The notes below the pieces were generated by a model. It saw only the letters and a program-made list of their open reading frames with translations, searched no databases and had not been told where the DNA came from. A DNA stretch of 59,137 nt from a virus, in the IMG/VR virus record IMGVR_UViG_3300030102_005755, positions 1 to 59,137 of that record; one strand, written 5' to 3'. The first letter of the stretch is position 1. Every line of letters begins with the position of its first letter. The position numbers were made by a program, and so were the translations under genes. Below, piece by piece: positions 20,619 to 28,770 of the stretch.

Positions 20619-20918
20619 ATGAGCGATAAGCAATATGACTCAGTACTCGTAGGGTACGCAGAAGATCCTCGCCACAACGACGAGGGAGAATTGATGTCTT
20701 GGGCGGTCCGTTTCAAGGACACCGAACTCAAGGACATGATTGAGAAGTACGCCACACGGCGTAACGCAGAAGGACAGGGCGGCAACGTCTACGTTACCAT
20801 GTTCATGTCCAAGAATGGCAAGGCTTGCTGCCGTGTCTTCGATCCTAACAGCCAGGCTGCCAAGGAACGTCGTGCAGCCAAGGCAGCACAGCAAGAGACA
20901 AGTGACCTCCCGTTCTAA
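20619..20918 (+). CDS. small OB-fold-like protein with SSB-type acidic tip
   Basis: 99 aa, MSDKQYDSVLVGYAEDPRHN then MSWAVRFKDTELKDMIEKYA, a YVTMFMSKNGKACCRVFDPN strand pair, and an Ala/Arg linker ending ETSDLPF. The C-terminal DLPF matches the bacterial SSB tip that recruits replication proteins. The body is shorter than a canonical SSB (about 110 residues of OB fold), so the OB assignment is tentative. It follows the exonuclease and may bind ssDNA. Confidence 0.5.
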   Translation: MSDKQYDSVLVGYAEDPRHNDEGELMSWAVRFKDTELKDMIEKYATRRNAEGQGGNVYVTMFMSKNGKACCRVFDPNSQAAKERRAAKAAQQETSDLPF

Positions 20919-20940
20919 CGGAGGAGCACCTATCTACTAC

Positions 20941-21186
20941 ATGACCGCTCGTGTCGCCTTCAAAAAAAAGAAGGTTGTACACGAGCGTGTTGTGTGGATA
21001 GTATCCGTCTTTGAAGATCCTAACGACATACGCAACTGCGATCGCAAGACCATGGACAGGCTTGAGACAGAGCTGTACAAGGGTAGCAAAGCAGACAAAC
21101 ACATTATTGTTAGAGAGATTCTAGACAAGAAGCTTATCTCTTACTCTAACCTGTCGATAGATGAACACAAAAAACAATGCAAGTAA
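20941..21186 (+). CDS. hypothetical 81-aa basic protein
   Basis: MTARVAFKKKKVVHERVVWI with a beta-helix pattern and many Lys. The start is preceded by GGAGGAG at about 12-17 nt, one of few Shine-Dalgarno-like sites here. Overlaps the primase-helicase start by 10 nt. Confidence 0.6.
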   Translation: MTARVAFKKKKVVHERVVWIVSVFEDPNDIRNCDRKTMDRLETELYKGSKADKHIIVREILDKKLISYSNLSIDEHKKQCK

Positions 21187-22973
21187 CCATATTCAAGAAT
21201 GTCTTCGACAAGAAGAGCCCACACCACATCCCACTACAAACAGCACTGAAGCGTATTCAAGAGGGCAAGTCAAGCGCTCTAGTATCCGAGGTCAGAGATG
21301 GTGACAAGACAAAAAAGCAGAAGCTCCCTGTTGTATGTTTCAGCGGGGAGTTTTCGTCTAGGTCTGACGATGCTTTGTTTGAGCACTCTGGTTTTATTGT
21401 GCTCGACTTTGATCACGTTGACGTTGAGGCAACCAAGCGGGCTCTTGCGACGGATGACTTCATCCACTCGTGCTGGACGTCTCCTAGTGGAAATGGAGTC
21501 AAGGCTCTCGTCAAGATTACAAACCCTGAGAGACACCGCGACCACTTCAGGGCGCTCATCAAATACTTCGAGAGAACACACGGGCTTGAGCTAGACGAGT
21601 CAGGCATCAACGAATCTCGTGCATGCTTTGAGTCTTACGACCCAGACATCATCATCAAGGATGAGTCAAAGAAGTTCGGCCACTTCACAACGGAGATGGC
21701 TGAGGCGCAGGTCCCAACCAATGAAGCCTACGACCACACAGACTACATGAAGCTCAACCTTGCCGCCCGCATGATTCGGCAGGCCAAGGATGGGGAGAAG
21801 TGGATCACACTCAACCGAGCAGCTATTCTGTGCGGAGGATATGTAGCTGCTGGTCGCATGGAAGAAGAGGAAGTTATCCGAATCCTTTTTCGTGAGATCT
21901 GCAAGCGCGATGTAGACAACGAGGATCACGCACGACAAACCATCGTGGCTGGTATCGAGAAGGGCAAGCAGATGCCCATCAGAGACATCATCGACGAAGA
22001 GAAGTCAGCCAAAAGGGAGATGCTGCTGAACGATGGCGACATGTCATTCATCTCCTCTGACGATGAGGACTTCAGATGGATTGACGACTACGCCATGAAC
22101 AAGATCCAGATTGGATTGGACACAGGTGACCCCAGGCTTGACGAGTACTTCAGGTACAAGAAAGAGTTTGTCATTGTCAACGGTCACTCCAACGTGGGCA
22201 AGACCACGACAATGCTGTACATGATTACGAACTCAGCGATCCGTCATGGATGGAAGTGGGTGATATACTCTTCGGAGAACCGTACCGCATCCGTCAAGAT
22301 GAACCTCATGCAGTTTGCCATGGACAGAAAGGTGGGGGACATGTCATACGCACAGCGAAAGAGGGCTTACAAGTGGGTGCAAGAACACTTCACCATCATC
22401 AACAACAATCAGATATACACCTACAGTGACATCATCCTGTTCATGGAGAAGGTCATGCGTCAGCAACATGTAGATGCAATCTTTGTTGACCCGTACAACA
22501 GCCTGCGTCTAGACATGAAGAACACCAGCATCGGTGTCCACGACTACCACTACGAGGCCGCGTCAGAGTTCTTGACGTTCAGCAAGTCTAACGACATCGC
22601 AGTGTGGTTGAACATGCACGCCGTAACAGAAGCTCAACGACGCAAAGGTGACGACGGCCTACCTGTTGCCCCCTATGCAGAGGACACAGAGGGTGGTGGC
22701 AAGTTCGTCAACAGAGCCGACTGCTTCATGACAATCCACAGGAAGGTGCAGGCCCCAGACACAGCGATCAAGCGGATGAGCGAGATACATGTGCGCAAGG
22801 TTCGAGAGGTAGAGACGGGTGGTCAGCCCACTCCGCTAGACGATCCGTACTGCCTCACCATGAATATTTCCAACACTGGATTCACCAACATGTTGGGGCA
22901 AAGGTCTATGTTCCAGCCAATTAAACTCAGTGAGGGAGAGCAGATGCCACTCAATCAAGAATTTCTGAGTTGA
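21177..22973 (+). CDS. VirE_N-type primase fused to DnaB-like helicase
   Basis: 598 aa. Residues 1-165: VirE_N/BT4734-type primase-polymerase-like module, with FIVLDFDHVD (two metal-binding Asp) and SPSGNGVKALVKI. Residues about 185-270 form a helical linker. Residues about 320-580: RecA/DnaB-type ATPase, Walker A VNGHSNVGKTTTMLYM, Walker B DAIFVDPYNSLRLDM, sensor-like VWLNMHAV. This layout makes an RNA/DNA primer and unwinds DNA at the phage fork. No separate DNA polymerase was found in the window, so it may work with the host polymerase or with one outside. It is common in Bacteroidetes mobile elements and phages. Confidence 0.8.
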   Translation: MQVTIFKNVFDKKSPHHIPLQTALKRIQEGKSSALVSEVRDGDKTKKQKLPVVCFSGEFSSRSDDALFEHSGFIVLDFDHVDVEATKRALATDDFIHSCWTSPSGNGVKALVKITNPERHRDHFRALIKYFERTHGLELDESGINESRACFESYDPDIIIKDESKKFGHFTTEMAEAQVPTNEAYDHTDYMKLNLAARMIRQAKDGEKWITLNRAAILCGGYVAAGRMEEEEVIRILFREICKRDVDNEDHARQTIVAGIEKGKQMPIRDIIDEEKSAKREMLLNDGDMSFISSDDEDFRWIDDYAMNKIQIGLDTGDPRLDEYFRYKKEFVIVNGHSNVGKTTTMLYMITNSAIRHGWKWVIYSSENRTASVKMNLMQFAMDRKVGDMSYAQRKRAYKWVQEHFTIINNNQIYTYSDIILFMEKVMRQQHVDAIFVDPYNSLRLDMKNTSIGVHDYHYEAASEFLTFSKSNDIAVWLNMHAVTEAQRRKGDDGLPVAPYAEDTEGGGKFVNRADCFMTIHRKVQAPDTAIKRMSEIHVRKVREVETGGQPTPLDDPYCLTMNISNTGFTNMLGQRSMFQPIKLSEGEQMPLNQEFLS

Positions 22974-23004
22974 TTTTCCAAAAATCCTTTGGTACCTTCA
23001 GTAA

Positions 23005-23463
23005 ATGAAGAAACGTACAAGGACTCCTAAGAGAAAAACATCCAAAAAAAAATGCTTGGGAAGGTACGCGAGCTCGATTGAAAAGTATTGTGCTGACCAG
23101 TTGAAAGAATACGGGCTGGCTTTTGACTATGAGGAACACACCTTCGAGCTGACCGAAAGGTTTAAGTTCCCCAACAAGTACTTTAAGATGACTGCAAAGG
23201 GTAAGGAGATGGCGGACCGAACAGGGTCCGTCGTTCTCCCTATCACATACAAGCCAGACTTTGTGGGGAGAGACCACAACTGGATCATAGAAACAAAGGG
23301 ATACCTCCCATCTCACCATGACTTTCCAATGCGTTGGAAGCTTTTTCTAAAGCATTTAGTTGGAAAGCAATCAGATACGATTGTATTTTTAGCCAAGAAC
23401 AGCGCTCAAGTTGATGCTGCTGTTCAGCACATCTTACAATCAATAGAGAATGGAGATATCTAA
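23005..23463 (+). CDS. PD-(D/E)XK endonuclease (Endo I/resolvase-like)
   Basis: 152 aa. Basic N-terminus (KKRTRTPKRKTSKKK); catalytic pattern YASSIEKYCADQL (Glu), ITYKPDFVGRDHNWIIETKG (P-D...E-T-K), then KLFLKHLVGKQSDTIVFLA. It matches phage T7 endonuclease I/DUF1064-type nucleases that resolve branched DNA before packaging. Follows the primase-helicase by 31 bp and overlaps the next small gene by 14 nt. Confidence 0.7.
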   Translation: MKKRTRTPKRKTSKKKCLGRYASSIEKYCADQLKEYGLAFDYEEHTFELTERFKFPNKYFKMTAKGKEMADRTGSVVLPITYKPDFVGRDHNWIIETKGYLPSHHDFPMRWKLFLKHLVGKQSDTIVFLAKNSAQVDAAVQHILQSIENGDI

Positions 23464-23665
23464 GCTGAGCTGGTACTACCATCAAGCTTGCGAGGAAATT
23501 CATCAGATCGTGGACGATCTGTATGAGGCCTTACACGAAGAGACTGGGGTGCCTAAAGAAGAATTGTTTCTTGTAGAGGAGGCAATGGAAGGCGTCAAGA
23601 TGGCCATCTATCAAGAGTTAGATCTCATAAAAGCCTCTGTTCATGAGCACGAATCTGAGCAGTAA
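23450..23665 (+). CDS. hypothetical 71-aa acidic protein
   Basis: MEISKLSWYYHQACEEIHQI; helical, Glu-rich. Overlaps the two flanking nuclease genes, so it may modulate or pair with them. No known family. Confidence 0.55.
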   Translation: MEISKLSWYYHQACEEIHQIVDDLYEALHEETGVPKEELFLVEEAMEGVKMAIYQELDLIKASVHEHESEQ

Positions 23666-24152
23666 TAGGCGAGCTTATAGCTCAGCCACTGGCAGGGTAG
23701 CCGAGGTTAGGTTTGTGAGGGCAGCTAGAAACAAAGGCCTTCTCGTGACCAAGTCCAAGCACACTGAAGACATTCACGAACACATCGACTACTGGTTAGC
23801 TATGTCTGGAGAAGGTCAGAGATGGGGCGTGGATGTAAAGGGAAACAACCTGCCAGATGAGATCTGGGTGGAGTTCAAGAATGTAAACGGGAAGAAGGGG
23901 TGGCTGTATGGTGGCGCAAACATCATCGCATTTGACATGCCAGAAGAAGGCGGGTTCTCGATCGTTGATCGACAGGAGCTCGCCTTTTTTTGTGAAAAAC
24001 ATGTACGCAATGAGTTCGTCGATCACAAGAGAGATGCCTACCTAAAAAAGTACACACGAAAAGATAGAGAGGATGTCATCTCTATACTTAAGTTGCACGA
24101 TATCAAGAACTTAATGTCTTACAGAGTCTGGGAATACGACCAGAGATATTGA
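23643..24152 (+). CDS. PD-(D/E)XK-type nuclease-like protein
   Basis: 169 aa with SATGRVAEVRFVRAARNKGL (Glu helix), EDIHEHIDYWLAMSGEGQRW (Asp), GVDVKGNNLPD (D-x-K) and EIWVEFKNVNGKKGWLYGGA. The order E..D..DVKG is the restriction-endonuclease-like core. Homologues I recall in phages are structure-specific or restriction-like nucleases. Could degrade host DNA or resolve junctions; which one cannot be told from the sequence. Confidence 0.65.
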   Translation: MSTNLSSNRRAYSSATGRVAEVRFVRAARNKGLLVTKSKHTEDIHEHIDYWLAMSGEGQRWGVDVKGNNLPDEIWVEFKNVNGKKGWLYGGANIIAFDMPEEGGFSIVDRQELAFFCEKHVRNEFVDHKRDAYLKKYTRKDREDVISILKLHDIKNLMSYRVWEYDQRY

Positions 24153-24168
24153 GTATCTTTATCGGTCC

Positions 24169-24375
24169 ATGAAAACAAATAGGCACAAGAAGATCAAGAT
24201 GAAAATCGACAAGCTCCTCCAGCAGAACGCCAGCTATCAGGCGCAGCACACATGCGTAAACAATACTCCTGAGGAGAAGAAGAGAATCAATGATTATTGT
24301 GACGAGAACTTCATTGAGCCTATCAGACAGATTGACTGTCGCACTTACGACCTGCTGAAGAAACAGAGCGATTAA
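24169..24375 (+). CDS. hypothetical 68-aa basic protein, end of early module
   Basis: MKTNRHKKIKMKIDKLLQQN, helical and basic with two Cys. Its stop codon overlaps that of the convergent minus-strand gene, inside a 7-bp inverted repeat. Confidence 0.55.
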   Translation: MKTNRHKKIKMKIDKLLQQNASYQAQHTCVNNTPEEKKRINDYCDENFIEPIRQIDCRTYDLLKKQSD

Positions 24376-24384
24376 AAATCGCTC
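24366..24384. terminator. convergent-end inverted repeat
   Basis: GAGCGAT, loop TAAAA, ATCGCTC: a symmetric 7-bp stem that contains both converging stop codons. Its place between the early and late modules suits a bidirectional terminator, but no T-run follows on either side, so termination strength is uncertain. Confidence 0.45.
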
Positions 24385-24737
24385 ATCAAGACTTCATCAA
24401 TCGCTTCTTGAACATCATCTTGGCTGGCTTCCAGGGTCATCATGATGTTGGCTTGAAACCTTTTTACTTCCTCCCCCTCGTTGAATACTACAACGGTGGG
24501 GACAACAACAATCTTGTGCTCGGTTTGCATCGATGGATTGGAGGCGATGTCCACACGAGATGTCTCGCAGTCGTTCAGGCTTTCGATCCAGGGCACGCTG
24601 TTGCCTGAGTTAAACGAAGCGTTGAACTCGACGACGCATACCCCTGATCCGCATATTCCTTTATCCTCCGCAACGCCCACAGAAGTGGCCGCCAAGAAGA
24701 ATGCAGAGAGCGCAAACAGGGTTAGTGTTGCTTTCAT
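24372..24737 (-). CDS. exported thioredoxin-fold protein without CxxC
   Basis: 121 aa with a signal peptide (MKATLTLFALSAFFLAATSV) and mature start near VAEDKG. VVEFNASFNSGNSVPWIESL mimics the thioredoxin beta1-alpha1 region where W-C-x-x-C is normally found, but the active-site Cys pair is missing. Then VPTVVVFNEGEEVKRFQANI is the cis-Pro and beta strand of a thioredoxin fold. Cys pair CGSGVC near the mature N-terminus could form a disulfide. Periplasmic folding or anchoring role is inferred; redox activity is doubtful. Confidence 0.6.
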   Translation of the reverse strand: MKATLTLFALSAFFLAATSVGVAEDKGICGSGVCVVEFNASFNSGNSVPWIESLNDCETSRVDIASNPSMQTEHKIVVVPTVVVFNEGEEVKRFQANIMMTLEASQDDVQEAIDEVLMSDF

Positions 24738-24740
24738 TGA

Positions 24741-25025
24741 TCATCTTAGTTGGTCTATCTTTTCTTCAATTCGTTTGATATCCTCCTTCATCTCGGTGAT
24801 ATCCTCTTGTGTGCTCATGATTGTCTGACGAACCAGCTGGTCCTTCATATCAAACTCCATGCGCGTAATGTCTGGGTCGGGTGGTATGGGCAACTCCTTT
24901 GCCTCTGCTATGTCTGCTTGCAGGGCGAACCACATGGCTACGATTGTGCCAATCCCCGCCGCTAACATACCTATTGTCTTTAGGTCTAGCGTAATCTTAG
25001 TATCCTCCCCAATCTGCTGAGCCAT
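24741..25025 (-). CDS. TM plus coiled-coil protein (spanin/holin-type)
   Basis: 94 aa: KTIGMLAAGIGTIVAMWFAL membrane helix near residues 17-36, then a coiled coil MKEDIKRIEEKIDQLR. Topology resembles phage inner-membrane spanins (i-spanin) and pinholin-like proteins. Located in the lysis-side late operon, with signal-peptide proteins around it. Confidence 0.6.
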   Translation of the reverse strand: MAQQIGEDTKITLDLKTIGMLAAGIGTIVAMWFALQADIAEAKELPIPPDPDITRMEFDMKDQLVRQTIMSTQEDITEMKEDIKRIEEKIDQLR

Positions 25026-25026
25026 A

Positions 25027-26061
25027 TCAGATAATTACATAGTTGATTCCAACAGAGAAGTCGTGCCAAGATCTATCCCAGTACTTGTGGAATTTGCCCT
25101 CTGCAAATACACCAAAGCTCTTGTTGAATCTCTTGCCAAAGATAAGACCGCCAGAGTAATCAAGCCACTGGCCACTGTTAACAAACCTATGATAGGAATA
25201 CTCACCGTCTGTATCTAGGTGATAGGGGATCAGGTTACCCCAGCTGTGTACCCAAAAGTTCTTGGTGAAGTGGTAGTAATCAAAGCCAAGAACCAATGAA
25301 TGAACCCATTGGTTTGGAAGTTCATTTCTCTTGTCAGCTACATAGTCCTCAAGAAAGTTAGGGACAGCGACCTCCTCCCACACCTCATAGCTATTTGCCA
25401 CGACCGTACCGTCTGGAGAAAAAAACTCTCCAGTGTTTACGTCAATGCTGTACCCCTCCTGCAGAGCGAGTGAAGTAAAGTGAAGTTGATTGTTGTCTAG
25501 CAACCACTCGCTCAATGGGTCGTATCCGTATGGCTCTGACAGTCTCTGCATAAGTCCAGCGTTGAGAGAAAGCTTACCGAGTTTGGCTCTGCCTCTTTGA
25601 GATGACTCGAAGTATCTCACGTCTGCGAACCCATCCTGCAGGAACTCTACCTTAGCGATCCACTTGTCGGCCACATATCTCAGAAAGTAATCCTGGTCCA
25701 GGTAGTTGACGCCTTGCTGTCTCCTGTAATCTCCCTCGAACAAGAACTCAAACCCACTCACCTTACCAATGGTGGCAGCGTCTCCGTAAGACTTCTCTGT
25801 CCCGTTGTAGAATGTGTTGGCTCTGTTCTCGTACCCAAAGCGTGCAATCTTTCTTACACCTGCCGTAAGTGAGTAATCGAATGGAGTCTCCACCACATCC
25901 GTCTGCAATCCATTGGCCACAGAGAACACCTCTCTATCTGACAAGGAGTTACCTCCACTGAAAGCGGTGTAGAACGTGGCAAACTTGAGTGCCTTCTTAA
26001 TTCCTTGACCCGAAGCACTGAGACTAAGCAGCAGGGTGAGTATGGTTGCGATGTACTTCAT
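25027..26061 (-). CDS. predicted outer-membrane protein (beta-barrel-like)
   Basis: 344 aa with a signal peptide (MKYIATILTLLLSLSASG, cleavage after about Ala/Gly 16-19). The rest alternates aromatic beta strands (VHSLVLGFDYYHFTKNFWVH, WLDYSGGLIFGKRFNKSFGV, FHKYWDRSWHDFSVGINYVI) and ends in a strand-like GINYVII, as in outer-membrane barrels. No phage structural family matches. Overlaps the T9SS cargo gene by 4 nt. It may act on the host envelope: receptor masking, superinfection exclusion or lysis; which one is unknown. Confidence 0.6.
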   Translation of the reverse strand: MKYIATILTLLLSLSASGQGIKKALKFATFYTAFSGGNSLSDREVFSVANGLQTDVVETPFDYSLTAGVRKIARFGYENRANTFYNGTEKSYGDAATIGKVSGFEFLFEGDYRRQQGVNYLDQDYFLRYVADKWIAKVEFLQDGFADVRYFESSQRGRAKLGKLSLNAGLMQRLSEPYGYDPLSEWLLDNNQLHFTSLALQEGYSIDVNTGEFFSPDGTVVANSYEVWEEVAVPNFLEDYVADKRNELPNQWVHSLVLGFDYYHFTKNFWVHSWGNLIPYHLDTDGEYSYHRFVNSGQWLDYSGGLIFGKRFNKSFGVFAEGKFHKYWDRSWHDFSVGINYVII

Positions 26062-28205
26062 TGCTTCACAATTCTTTCTACGACAATCCTCCCCTTGTAA
26101 TTTACAACAACCTCATAGACGCCATTGGGAAGCGATCTAAGGTCTATCTGACCAGAGGCGTTGATAGACACCACAATATGACCAGAGGCGCTGTAAACGT
26201 CCGCAAATGCGCCAGCGGGTGCTTGGAAGTTGATGATGTCTCTGGTTGGATTGGGCCATAACTGAATGTGATGTAGCCCATAGTCCTCCACGCTAGTCAC
26301 ACCCTGACTGCAGTACTCATACATCTCAATACAAACCGCATCCCATCCCACCTCGCAACAGTAGGGGTCAACTTCAATAACCCATGAGTAGCAAAAGTCG
26401 TTGGCCCAGTATGGTTCACCAGGACCAGTGATGCAGCCCGCATCGTAGAGGCAGTCCTCGTTAGCTGGGACGTTGGCGTACACGTTGTAGTTGGCAGCGT
26501 CAGGATCCATACAACCAGGCATGGGTAGTTCGCAGCTACCGTTGTTGGTGTTGGCCATCGGGTCGTAATTGATGGCCTCGGGAATCGTGCAGCCATAGAT
26601 GAACGGGATGCAGCTGTTGTTCTCGGTGTTGGCCAGCTCGTTGTAGTTGAACATGGTTGGATCTGTGCAACCGAACACAACCTCTTCGCACTCTGCTGGA
26701 TCGGTAGCTGCTTCGTTGTAGTTGTAGGCCGTTGGGTCCTGACATCCAGCCACTTCCAGCTCGTCGCACACCCCGTCACCGTCGGCATCGTTGATGCACT
26801 CGTTGTCGCACCCGTAGTACTCGATCGGGAAGGTGCAGTCTCCATCTACGTTTGCCTCTGGGTTGTAGTCACAGGCAAAGCTGAGCGTGCATCCCACGAT
26901 ACCCTCCACGCAGAAGTCTCCACACACGGGCACACCCTCGTACTTGAATGGGAACTTCTTGATGGCATCTGACCATGGGTTGGTCCCACCCTCCATGAAC
27001 ACGCCGTTCGGTCCGTCGAAGTAGAACCCGCACTGTGAGGCTGTCGTCTCTGCGTTGCCCTGCGTAAAAAACATGACCTTGACCCCCTCTCCAGAGTACA
27101 AAGGAATCTGAATCTCTTTCTCGAACTCATCGCTAGGGTACATGGTGAACGGTCCCCAGATCTCGTCGCCCTGCTGCACTCCAATCCAGCTGCCGAACCA
27201 TCCATCACCAGCTCCATCTGTAAGTGTCAGAGTAAAATCACAGTTGTCTTCTGTTTCCAGAGTGTTGGCGTCCTCGTTAAAGTTGATCGCACCTGGATCG
27301 GTACAACCCAGGATCACTTCTGTCTGGCAGCTGCCGTCGTCGATCACGGCACTGGGGTCGTACTCTGTAAACCATGGGTCCGTACACCCCTGAGGAATCG
27401 GCGGGAAACATGGGTCGATCATGATAGTATCACTTGACACTACTTCGTATTGAGTGGTATCACCCACGTAGTACAGTGTCTCTCCACAGAGATTGGAAAC
27501 AAGCAGGTTGCCATCAACACCTCCATAACAGCTGCCACACATGCCGTCACCAAATGCGTCGTACACATTTACCCTAAACTCTGAGCCAACAGGCAGGCAC
27601 ACAGCCTCCACAATAGGAGCTCCTACAATAGAATAGCCTGACCCCTCGGCAACCACTTCGCCATCTGGGATTGTGATTAAATCCCAGCTGATCTCAGCTG
27701 CATAAGTGTCAGGCGTAACTGTGACAAGGATGTTGTTGAATCCTTCTTCGCATTGCACTGGCGGGAAGTCGCAAGGTGCAGGAGCGTTGGCCCACGGGTG
27801 GTAGTTGATAGCACCCGCCTGCATACAACCAAAGATGGGGGGCGGACAGGCAAGCACCTCGAAGGGAATGGTCTGCTCTGACGTGCTGAAGTCATACACC
27901 GTGGTGTCTAACTCACAGGTGTTGATAGAGAACCAGCCCTCCCCAAAGCCACAGCAAATGCCGTCACCAAAGGAGTCGTAGATGGTGAAGGTGTAATCAC
28001 CTATGGGCAAGGGAAGAAAGGCTTCTACATAGGGGAACTCACCCTGAAGGGGAGCAGAGCCTGCTACAACTGCGTTGCTGGAGTCTCTAACCAGCCATGT
28101 GGTCTCCTCTCCATACCCGTCACCCTGAATGGTAATAGACACCCACCCCTGTTGCGCCACAGCAAACAGAGGCATAAGAAAGATGAGGCCTATCAGCCGC
28201 TGCAT
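26058..28205 (-). CDS. T9SS-secreted Cys-rich repeat protein (phage-encoded cargo)
   Basis: 715 aa. Signal peptide MQRLIGLIFLMPLFAVAQ. Two or three FGDG segments (IYDSFGDGICCGFGEGWFS, VYDAFGDGMCGSCYG) then eight repeats of the GCxDPxAxNYxxxAxxxxxxC type (for example GCTDPTMFNYNELANTENNS, GCTIPEAINYDPMANTNNGS), common in marine Flavobacteriia. The C-terminus (about residues 640-715) has LWPNPTRDIINFQAP and DLRSLPNGVYEVVVNYKGRI then VVERIVKQ, the type A T9SS sorting domain (Por_Secre_tail). The protein should be moved across both membranes by the host type IX system and anchored to the surface or released. Role in the phage is unknown. Confidence 0.8.
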   Translation of the reverse strand: MQRLIGLIFLMPLFAVAQQGWVSITIQGDGYGEETTWLVRDSSNAVVAGSAPLQGEFPYVEAFLPLPIGDYTFTIYDSFGDGICCGFGEGWFSINTCELDTTVYDFSTSEQTIPFEVLACPPPIFGCMQAGAINYHPWANAPAPCDFPPVQCEEGFNNILVTVTPDTYAAEISWDLITIPDGEVVAEGSGYSIVGAPIVEAVCLPVGSEFRVNVYDAFGDGMCGSCYGGVDGNLLVSNLCGETLYYVGDTTQYEVVSSDTIMIDPCFPPIPQGCTDPWFTEYDPSAVIDDGSCQTEVILGCTDPGAINFNEDANTLETEDNCDFTLTLTDGAGDGWFGSWIGVQQGDEIWGPFTMYPSDEFEKEIQIPLYSGEGVKVMFFTQGNAETTASQCGFYFDGPNGVFMEGGTNPWSDAIKKFPFKYEGVPVCGDFCVEGIVGCTLSFACDYNPEANVDGDCTFPIEYYGCDNECINDADGDGVCDELEVAGCQDPTAYNYNEAATDPAECEEVVFGCTDPTMFNYNELANTENNSCIPFIYGCTIPEAINYDPMANTNNGSCELPMPGCMDPDAANYNVYANVPANEDCLYDAGCITGPGEPYWANDFCYSWVIEVDPYCCEVGWDAVCIEMYEYCSQGVTSVEDYGLHHIQLWPNPTRDIINFQAPAGAFADVYSASGHIVVSINASGQIDLRSLPNGVYEVVVNYKGRIVVERIVKQ

Positions 28206-28324
28206 GACTCGCAGTCTTCTGGGCTGTCGATGTTGCAGGTAATCTCACCGTCCTCAATCTTCTTCTCCTGCTTCTTCAACTTGTCTTGATCCAAGAAACC
28301 GACGTCTTCAAACTCTTCCTCCAT
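28193..28324 (-). CDS. small Cys-containing protein (43 aa)
   Basis: ATG 28322-28324, stop TGA 28193-28195 overlapping the start of the T9SS cargo gene by 13 nt. MEEEFEDVGFLDQDKLKKQE then KIEDGEITCNIDSPEDCESC ending SG. The three Cys could form a metal site or disulfides. Located between the holin-like and cargo genes. Confidence 0.55.
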   Translation of the reverse strand: MEEEFEDVGFLDQDKLKKQEKKIEDGEITCNIDSPEDCESCSG

Positions 28325-28326
28325 GA

Positions 28327-28770
28327 TTACTTTTTTGCCTTTTCTATTGTACGACCAGCGAAGTATGCACCAAATGCTGTTAGCATTAGTATCTGCAGCA
28401 AATCTACGTAAGAATCCTTGACGTTAAATGGCCAGTTGTCCATGCTGTCGGCCACCATGGTCACCATAAACATGCTCATCAAAGCGATGAGAGTGACAGG
28501 CCTGATCAGCTTTGCCAGCTTGACGTCACTGCCCATGTCAGCCTTCCATCTTTCAGTTACGTTGTTCTGATATTGGATCTCCGCATCGACAGCTGCAACA
28601 CCCTCGTCGGTATTGACATCAGGGTCTTTTTCTATCAGGTTCTTTACAATGCCAAGACCCCCGCTATCTGGAAGCAGGTCTCCGACAACATCAAGCACGT
28701 TGGGTGCTTTAGACTTGAGCCACTTTCCGAGGCCCGTATCCTTAATCTTCTTTTCCTCTGATTGTTTCAT
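28327..28770 (-). CDS. holin-like membrane protein
   Basis: 147 aa. N-terminal charged half (KKIKDTGLGKWLKSKAPNVL, then a long acidic helix) and two C-terminal transmembrane helices: TLIALMSMFMVTMVADSMDN and DLLQILMLTAFGAYFAGRTI, ending in basic EKAKK. This is the pattern of Bacteroidetes phage proteins that annotators call holin (Phage_holin_3-like). It could open the inner membrane for the M15 endolysin at 8777-9277, though the two genes are far apart. Overlaps the giant protein gene by 29 nt. Confidence 0.65.
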   Translation of the reverse strand: MKQSEEKKIKDTGLGKWLKSKAPNVLDVVGDLLPDSGGLGIVKNLIEKDPDVNTDEGVAAVDAEIQYQNNVTERWKADMGSDVKLAKLIRPVTLIALMSMFMVTMVADSMDNWPFNVKDSYVDLLQILMLTAFGAYFAGRTIEKAKK

